Positions 61,001 through 64,000 of a stretch of DNA of 64,000 bases are shown one piece after another. This DNA is from Methylorubrum sp. B1-46 (GTDB taxonomy: Bacteria; Pseudomonadota; Alphaproteobacteria; Rhizobiales; Beijerinckiaceae), in NCBI RefSeq assembly GCF_021117295.1, contig NZ_CP088247.1:1389501-1453500 (forward strand), written 5' to 3'. The position numbers and the translations under genes are program-made. The notes beneath the pieces were generated by a model. The model ran no database searches, had not been told where the DNA came from, and saw only the letters and a list, made by a program, of their open reading frames with translations. Position 1 is the first letter of the stretch. The number at the start of each line of letters is the position of its first letter.

Positions 61001-64000
61001 CAGGCCGGCCGGATCGCTCGCCCGGACCTTCACCGCGAAGGTGCCCGACGCGATCGGGGTACCGCTGACATAGCCCTCCGCGTTGACGCTCAGGCCCGGC
61101 GGTAGGTCCTCGATCGTGAAGGTCAGTGCCTCGCTCTCGGGATCGCTGAAGAACGACGACAGTCCGTTGATGTCGAAGCCGGTGAAGGCCGTGCCGACGC
61201 GGCCGAAATACGGCTCGAGCGCCACATCCTCGGCCACCGGCGCCTTGTTGACGTGCGTGACCGTCAGCGAGAAGCTGTCCTCGGCAAAAGCCGTCCCGTC
61301 GCTTGCCCGCACCGTCACCGTGAAGACGCCGTTGCCGAGGGCCGCGAGACTGCCGGAGAGAACGCCGTCGGTGATCGTCAGGCCGCCGTTCGGGACGACC
61401 GCACCGGCCGCATTCTTCACCTCGAGCGTGTAGCTCAGCGCGTCGCCGTCCGGATCGAGGAACGGCAGGTCGATCTCGAGCGAGCCGGTCTCAGGGATCG
61501 TGCGGTCGGCGATGCCGCCGCCGACCACGACCGGCGCGGCATTGGCGTCGGCCGTCTCCACGAACCGCACATTGGTGTAGGTCGAGGAGCCCAGATTCGG
61601 ACGGCTGTCGTCGTCGTTGACGACCACGAGCGACGTCAGGGTCTTGCCGGCATGGGCGCCGAGATCGATGACGAAGCGGACCGTCCCGTCCCCGTTCGGG
61701 GTGCCCGAGCCGCGCAGATCGATGAACCCGCCCTGGGTCTGGCTTCCGCCGAGCTGGTAGATGCTGGCATCCGCGTCGAAGGGGTCTTCATCGACGTCGA
61801 AGCCGATCGCCACGATCTCGGGGAGTTCACCGCCGGTGCCCACGCGCAGGTCGAACTCGAGCTTGGTCGCCTCTGTGACCGTGTAGCTGCCGATGCTCAC
61901 GCGCTTCCAGAAATTGCCGTCGAGCGTCAGTGAATCGGGGGTGGCGGTGACCGTACCGCCGTCCTGCGGCCGATCCTGGGACGAGTAGGGCGTGATCGCC
62001 CCGAAGACGACCGGCACCGGCCCGCCCTCGGCGACGTCGGTAACGGAGACGGTGATGGTCTTGGAGGTCGTCAGGCTGCCGTCGCTGACTGCAACCTCGA
62101 CGTTGAAGGTCTTGCCGGCCGGCAGCGCCTCGTAGTCGGGCGCGGTCAGGAAGCTCAGCGCGCCCGTCCGGGCGTCGATGGCGAACAGCGCGTTGTCGGT
62201 CACCGCATTCGCGGTCAGCGCGTAGGTGAGCGCGTTGCCGTCCACGTCGGTCGCCGCCACGAGGCCGACCGCCGTCTGGTTCTCCGTGGCCGAGAGCACT
62301 GTCGTGGTGATCACCGGTGCCTCGTTGACGTTGGTGACCGCGACCGCGAGCGTCTTCAGGGTCCGCCCGGTTCCGTCGAACGCCTCGACCTCCACTGTGT
62401 AAGGACCCGCACCGCGCGCACCCTCGAAGTCGGGCGCGGTCTTGAAGCTCAGCGCGCCCGTCCGGGTGTCGATGACGAACAGGGCGTTGTCGGTCGCCGC
62501 GTTCGCGGTCAGCGCGAAGTCGACCCGGTCACCGTCGAGGTCGCTCGCCGTCACCGTTCCGACGGTCACCGTTCCCTCGGCGACCGTGAAGCCGGCCTCC
62601 GTCACGACGGGAAGCGCGTTCGGGGCATTGAAGGTCGCGGTCGCGCCCTGGCGCGTGACCGCGATCGCGTCGAGGTTGGGGCCCGAAGTCGCGCCCCCCG
62701 GGATCGCGAAGGCAATCGTGTGCGTGCCGGCGGTGAGCGTCACCGTCACCTTCTGCACGGACCAGTTGTTGAACCCGTCCGCTGCGCCGGTTCCATCCGG
62801 ATCCGTCGAGAGGAAGGGCAGGTTGGACAGGTTGGGCAGCGCCGCGCCGTCGAGCCGGAAGGCGAGCGGGCGATTGCCGGCGGAAGCATAGCGGACGTGG
62901 ATGTCGTAGCTGCCGGCCTCCGCGACGGTGAAGCTGTAGCTCGCGGTGTCGCCGGGCGTGTCGCCGAAGTCGAGATAGCCGCTGCCGGTGAAGCCCGGCC
63001 GCAATCCGTCGACGAGGCCGGCCGCGTTCGACGTCTCCTTGTTCCAAGGATTGCGGACGAAGGTGTCGTTCGTGTTGATGTCGGTGTCCACGATCGTCAG
63101 ACGCCCGGCCTCGGCTTGGATCAGGATCTGGTTGAAGGGCTCGGGCATGGGAGGAGCCTGGATCGTGAGGGTGAAGGGGACGGCGGCGGAGGTCAGTTGG
63201 CCGTCGGTCGCGAAGACCTCGAACGCGTAGGCGCCGGGCGCGACGCCGGCCGCGACGGTCACTGCCCCGCCGCTGAGGCTGATGCCGGAGGGCAGATCCC
63301 CTCCGCCGGCCAGACGGAGCCCGAGCGCGGGCGTGGTGCCGTCCGGATCGGCCGCCACGAGGCCCGCCAGCGACACCGACCCGCCGCTCGCCGGCACGCT
63401 GGCCGCCGCCAGGGTGCCTGTCAGCATCGGCGCCTCGTTCAGGTTCGTGACGGCGAGGGTGACGGATTGAGTTAGGTCACCGACGCTCACCGAGACCTCG
63501 GGCCGGGCGCCCTCGAAGTTCAGGGTTTGGCCCTGGCGCAGCGCCAGTTGCAGCGCGCCCGCGGTGCCGACGACTTCGAACCGGCCGGCATCCGCGCCCG
63601 AAAGCACGACGTCCTCGGGGAGATAGCTGCTGTCGATGTCCGTGATCGCGATGTTGGCCACGATCGCGCCGGGCGCATTCTCAGCGACCGGCAGGGCGGT
63701 CACACTCAGTCCGGTCGCGGCGTCGTCCACCGGCGCGATGGCGACCGTGACGGAGGCAGAGGCCGAGAGGGCGGGCGAGCCGTTGTCGGTGACGATGTAG
63801 GCGATGCTGGCTTGGCCGGAGAAGTTGGCGGCCGGCGTGAAGGTGATGACGGTACCGTTGACCGAGACGGTGCCCTGCGCGGCCGGGACCGTGGCGGTGA
63901 CGGAGAGGGTGCCGCCCGTGTCGACGTCCGCGATCAGGCTAGCGACGTCGATGGTGACAGCGGTGTCCTCGCTGGTCTGAGCGGTGCCGTTCAGGGCCGT
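49100..64000 (-). CDS. Giant modular surface/secreted protein with cadherin, CBM6, malectin and sugar-dehydrogenase-like domains (5' end outside window)
   Basis: One uninterrupted frame of 4966 codons plus stop; it stays open at position 64000, so the start is missing. Modules from the N-terminal side, by base position: cadherin/Ig-like repeats (64000-63150); CBM6-like (63140-62640); cadherin repeats (62610-62050); beta-sandwich and Ig-like modules (62010-59890); three CBM6-like modules (59880-58090); malectin-like (58050-57450); Ig-like (57430-57030); a sorbosone/glucose-dehydrogenase-like propeller with GFTSIEFGPDGKLYVATIMG and SGGDHVTNSLEFRAN (57020-55610); more CBM-like modules (to 53990); two ASH-type modules each followed by a NYDYNDxxFVI domain (53960-51970); a Ca-type DTDGDGLVNFFD segment; four CBM6 modules with an Ig-like domain (51840-49590). 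It probably binds cell-surface glycans; export route is unknown. Confidence 0.9.
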   Translation of the reverse strand, partial: TALNGTAQTSEDTAVTIDVASLIADVDTGGTLSVTATVPAAQGTVSVNGTVITFTPAANFSGQASIAYIVTDNGSPALSASASVTVAIAPVDDAATGLSVTALPVAENAPGAIVANIAITDIDSSYLPEDVVLSGADAGRFEVVGTAGALQLALRQGQTLNFEGARPEVSVSVGDLTQSVTLAVTNLNEAPMLTGTLAAASVPASGGSVSLAGLVAADPDGTTPALGLRLAGGGDLPSGISLSGGAVTVAAGVAPGAYAFEVFATDGQLTSAAVPFTLTIQAPPMPEPFNQILIQAEAGRLTIVDTDINTNDTFVRNPWNKETSNAAGLVDGLRPGFTGSGYLDFGDTPGDTASYSFTVAEAGSYDIHVRYASAGNRPLAFRLDGAALPNLSNLPFLSTDPDGTGAADGFNNWSVQKVTVTLTAGTHTIAFAIPGGATSGPNLDAIAVTRQGATATFNAPNALPVVTEAGFTVAEGTVTVGTVTASDLDGDRVDFALTANAATDNALFVIDTRTGALSFKTAPDFEGARGAGPYTVEVEAFDGTGRTLKTLAVAVTNVNEAPVITTTVLSATENQTAVGLVAATDVDGNALTYALTANAVTDNALFAIDARTGALSFLTAPDYEALPAGKTFNVEVAVSDGSLTTSKTITVSVTDVAEGGPVPVVFGAITPYSSQDRPQDGGTVTATPDSLTLDGNFWKRVSIGSYTVTEATKLEFDLRVGTGGELPEIVAIGFDVDEDPFDADASIYQLGGSQTQGGFIDLRGSGTPNGDGTVRFVIDLGAHAGKTLTSLVVVNDDDSRPNLGSSTYTNVRFVETADANAAPVVVGGGIADRTIPETGSLEIDLPFLDPDGDALSYTLEVKNAAGAVVPNGGLTITDGVLSGSLAALGNGVFTVTVRASDGTAFAEDSFSLTVTHVNKAPVAEDVALEPYFGRVGTAFTGFDINGLSSFFSDPESEALTFTIEDLPPGLSVNAEGYVSGTPIASGTFAVKVRASDPAGLSDTLTLTFVVEASAAGNVVSVEAEALTGLSTADGFFATGATAASGSRLILLNQGDAGSVSTNLAANGLADGYYRVTAYVFDETDGASTFSLSVDGTQLRIGGTSSVVLNDAGPGSFVNPLALRGTAANAGNLKAITFDTIVRVEAGSVMTLNGQAIGGESLRFDRFTFERVEAPNAAPTGITLTGAVAENAVGALVGLLAATDAEGDAVSFTVSDPRFVVVRNTETGQTELRLAAGAALNHETDNGTTISVVATDARGAATTAQVTLSVTDVNEAPTLSGTIAAQVFQSDAGGEVNLAVLTAADPDAGDAATLFVRLAGGGALPTGIVLDGSVLRVAPNVAPGAYAIEVLASDGELASAPVAFTVTVEQPGTPQPFEPIVIQGEAASVTLTQAADANSTLLRTTTANPETPGGTKVLDQFGLRAGYTGTGYLDFGNDAGDRASFVVTVAQAGTYELAIRYASGDARALDLAVGTGPATLVEFANTGAPASGTTPAVDGFNVWATKTVTVTLAAGANTLSLAIPAGRVNGPNIDSLTISKPQAPADVSADADDIPLFLSGPIGELTGAAKESINFKIAGVDADIVKTEISFDNGVTRTLVRPDADGDFVADGSGLAAGSYTARVYVTDGAGNVASSSMSIVIGGTVTVAPFTIQAEDATRVTVQDTGVPTNADFTRVVDAAHPDATGNYRVGAVGGAYMDFGANAGDAITVNVDAPAAGTYLVTFRYANGGAANRPLDLRLNGGTALSVDFVPGPVIGTGTTASGWESWVEKTVELTLKAGANTIALAIPAGALAGPNIDEIRFVHQGSGPSQPQPFQLTIEAETFTPIDTTGTGNAITQARTLANKEPTLPLLRDVNGDGLWDGFTGTGYLDMGAQIGDAASFNLTTPQAGTYTFAFRYSNGGNPQGDRPMTVTVNGVTKTLSFPGTDVNGWDNWKTATVEIDLAAGANTVTIANTVANGPNIDSVTISRDGAPVDPRGRELFQEVVKINFEPAPGQTTQGLPAGYVTPAGYLADTGAAYGDRGNGFSYGWVTEASVVDGTANGTIAAAQPANAHWYKNTVTGASNLQKTYAHFEFPGAGAAGARAWEMALANGTYQVKLSIGDTAGAFDSTYAINVEGKRFMPSWVPANPLDNSQNGGGFRSTLVTGIVQVTDGRLTVDSIGGTNTEIQYLEIDRLPDLTPTDTRTADLDYSTFAAPRAAYLNDQVSIALGENGQLPTGINPLSSFVVGVNVQAPNHRGPNIAHVEGIKLVETLTGQEVAINVQISGGADSLTIRPLQALKANTSYTLKVEDVLDLGSITDAAAAIRQMQDLTTTFVTGVAPTEVAREVAFTTSTLLNGFVDGAGGFTSIEFGPDGKLYVATIMGEIFRWSVNSDGSINKASKESLVLDYLQSGADRRGIIGLTFDPTDPNTIWISDNYPIPRENKAFDTPEFSGRVSKITLGQNGSFTGATAETYLTGLPRSGGDHVTNSLEFRANPDAGQAGEPAYLLYLSQGSNSAAGAPDGAWGNRPERLLNAAVLEIDPTRKAPTGGFDVRTEPVTVPTTQNPLSSFNSDGTYPGFYNPYAADAVLKIFATGIRNAYDLVWHSNGHLYMPTNGTASGGKTFDDPTQPGSQIIVNSPTQDDYFFTVEQGKYYGHPNILRDEYILNGGNPTSGVDKNEVTDRKDGNPNTDGYDAGVRPDLNYDLDGAYSLGRNQSPNGAIEYKGSAFGTNLKGAVLFAQFSTGDNVRAIRVDASGKIIGDDVLRRPDGSVINNYIDPLDIIENPVTGQLYLMTLNRGTGASQLILLTPAPGGVTQDLTADEGGNLALVAVNVSNPAAAVFQLNGLDSDITAVRVSFNGGPSQTVTLDPQNRFTANVGTLTGPVIATVEVTDDALNRASTTASFTPGQNPGPTGLVSLMTIQAEDTTPGDGTAVTVATGSAAQIQIRSAANPEPNATGTGYVNGLRPGAVGLDGNTSNTDGVPGGYADFGASNADFVTFSFSVPSTQAGAGVIKVRYANGATADRPLEAVLNGVSLGNVSFVPPTGVTGDPAWTVWQTVDVPANLVAGLNTITFKSVAATGPNIDQIEVLVPEAQVPSTPYTFYEAETAQIVGAKVVTENRNQVGTGFVDFDGTGDQSITWTVNAASAGSFEIGFRYALAASKADRPLSLTVNGVNLGPVNFEGFGPDAENTWQFETAIVNLRQGANTVTVTAPNAVGPNIDQLRVATGTAAPPFEPDYVSVTTESRIELEQTADSSTRILNSQAVEFYFKVAANGLYALDLAANAGAANGGTLRLFLNGTATEEIAFPGVGTAGERTVYVNLEAGTSYALRVLSSAPGANALDYLDVRRAPGNPNADIAVQSLDPAYLDNRLHFSYLEDPDSVAPDAADRDFKDSGTVRITNTGTETLSLTDYDLTGPFVLANPTQLDGLTIAAGQSADVTVLFNRAAYTPPTSNIDATSTVFTGALKLITNDADTPVTTIDLAGFWQARDEGGQEPNVNEIWKIFGFGNVIEGLTLRGGGENSVLSTNDVFAKTDETEVLSPYWRIADGVTQAKVTQIAAFHGTGGATLHIHNPGDKGANVRFWDHEGTDNQRLLPNAGNDTTFATRTFDRVAIPDAWAGNDIFGISVAGLSTDPRLNPRGNVEVPGAQQGHTVKMFQALDAQGKVIPNVYLGVMDYTGINYDYNDNLFVIEGVTPVGFGQHMVVSGLDDAAAGDRLVFTNIDSPANASQAFRNEATFTIRNDGSAALTIDSVTTGSAAFQIVGTPPASIAANASATVTVRFVGTHNGTSAGADLTESTLTIRSNDFVQGEKVIALAGLAQEFSENNSEPTVAQIVKALGYSTDMAQGDLANGGRVETVGNEVLMPYLERLDATKAVEVIQVAAFLNQGNVARLGFHGLASSQVTNLFANDDQQGQTVLPDQLVTGTGAGASVARGTINQSTPFGLYISVDGRPTYSSWTDPVANRIDPQFGQLVGDDQGHLIRFFEARDANGAVIAGTYIGIQDYPGAGNYDYNDHMFVIKNVKPHVLTSTNDANGDRINDALQRDTDGDGLVNFFDTTNTAQTPFGGTAPQIGAAPVVIDATRFDLGGQGVAYNDTTANDEGGTAGRNEGVDIVGNNVAVGYIAAGEWIEYTVNVARAGVHTLTFAAASPDPGRTITASFEQNGSTYVTAASANVVDTNNYTSFTATAPVQVNLAAGVQTVRLTFGGGAFDLDTFTIDRANVAPTVAQTLSGASATQGQFFSYTIPAGTFVDVDGDALAYTVTGLPAGLSFNAATRVISGTPLTAGSLTLQVTASDGAASVSTPLAVAVAALPGGLQQPFGGTAPTFTNGVLTVDASNFDTGGQGIAYNDNAGRDGGTTFRSGEAVEFVNSQNDIGYIRPGEWVEYTINAPTGGTYDLSFLAKTPLANASIAVSLNGGAALGTAALQDGGASFDAAPFQASAPIGVNLAAGVQTLRLTFNGTPQAGSPYVLDLRSFTLDLRETPLTQTPFGGTAAGFSNGVLTVDASNYDNGGQGVAYNDAAGLQGGTNGGRAGSAVEQTGAGDIGWIDAGDWTEYTISVPTAGAYDLDLLLSNGGETGRSAKVDFYKPGVATPYATSGSIANPSTGSYNTFVAREVDDIALDAGTQIVRVTFSGGSQDFRSFTLTAPSNPQNPFNGTAPTFTNGVLTVDASNFDTGGQGIAYNDNAGRDGGTTFRAGEAVEFVNSQNDIGYIRPGEWVEYTINAPTGGTYDLSFLAKTPLANASIAVSLNGGAALGTAALQDGGTSFGAAPFQASEPIGITLAEGVQTLRLTFNGTPQAGSPYVLDLRSFTLDLREPGPNALSALTANSETGLGEPASDSTAFSMQSGGVEKFVWFPDGAIPNDVYATMTSAMSELYGSESVSQAVGGGAADPHLPLAGEPGLGSTMVTDAPSGITVPKALFSTPTPTHFNFGVRFAMPATPDPVSHQSLHLDQETSDQALAPLSPVLGEFETLMHIA
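49593..50080 (-). repeat. Near-identical CBM6 coding repeat, C-terminal copy
   Basis: About 488 bases that match 50598-51085 almost perfectly with an offset of 1005 bases (335 codons), so frame is kept. Both encode FDTGGQGIAYNDNAGRDGGT and IGYIRPGEWVEYTINAPTGG with only a few residue changes (for example S/A before GEAVEF). The similarity at DNA level points to recent duplication or gene conversion. Confidence 0.88.
50598..51085 (-). repeat. Near-identical CBM6 coding repeat, N-terminal copy
   Basis: Partner of 49593-50080. Between the two lies a third, more divergent CBM6 module (about 50090-50580; QGVAYNDAAGLQGGTNGGRA). Recombination between the outer copies would delete exactly 335 codons and keep the frame. 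Confidence 0.88.

Noticed and set aside
56597..61105. A 1502-codon open frame on the plus strand opposite the giant gene
   Set aside because: It lies wholly antisense to a gene with clear domains. Its translation is rich in arginine, glycine, alanine and aspartate with no recognisable fold, as expected for the complement of high-GC codons.

Overview
The window is high-GC alphaproteobacterial DNA, most likely from Methylobacterium or Methylorubrum. The key evidence is a complete methylamine dehydrogenase cluster in the order mauF-B-E-D-A-C-J-G-L-M-N. Its small subunit carries the two tryptophans that form the TTQ cofactor, and its amicyanin keeps all four copper ligands. Species cannot be fixed from sequence reading alone.

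Region 1 (about 1-24.7 kb) concerns ion homeostasis and stress. It starts with a broken MscS-type channel, then a voltage-sensor-type K+ channel, NhaA, an MgtC/SapB protein, a DUF2254 membrane protein, a NarL-type two-component system, small envelope proteins and a glutaredoxin-MauE fusion. These are followed by a whole kdp system (kdpF, A, B, C, D, E plus ptsN), ynfA and the C-terminal remnant of a kup K+ transporter. The least expected signal lies here: five copies of a 56-bp element built from three phased CCTWATG-like units (11 and 33 bp apart, with no change in spacing). They lie in front of the kdp operon, the kup remnant, a hydratase-family gene and very small genes, most of which encode one-helix membrane proteins. 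This looks like an undescribed regulon, with KdpE as the best candidate regulator. All five copies lie between two 132-bp direct repeats (12054-12185 and 24563-24694).

Region 2 (about 24.9-43.3 kb) is a methylated-amine island. Two overlapping paralogous LuxR-type regulators are divergent from an operon encoding an APC permease and the four subunits of a heme-dependent oxidative N-demethylase (dimethylamine monooxygenase, DmmA-D type). The mau cluster follows on the same strand, then a TorF-type porin. Together these could import dimethylamine, demethylate it to methylamine and formaldehyde, and oxidise methylamine to formaldehyde and ammonia, with electrons passing to amicyanin. Strong hairpins after mauF, mauA and mauC, and a 17-bp tandem repeat between mauD and mauA, suggest tuned expression within the operon.

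Region 3 (about 43.3-49.1 kb) is a breakage zone. A TonB-dependent receptor is cut by a complete IS3-family element, which abuts a second, decayed IS3-family element with two nonsense codons. An HPP/CBS membrane protein follows.

Region 4 (49.1-64 kb) is one uninterrupted minus-strand gene that runs off the window end (at least 4966 residues). It encodes a giant modular surface or secreted protein with cadherin/Ig-like repeats, many CBM6-like and malectin-like lectin modules, an embedded sugar-dehydrogenase-like beta-propeller, ASH-type modules and near-identical C-terminal CBM6 repeats.
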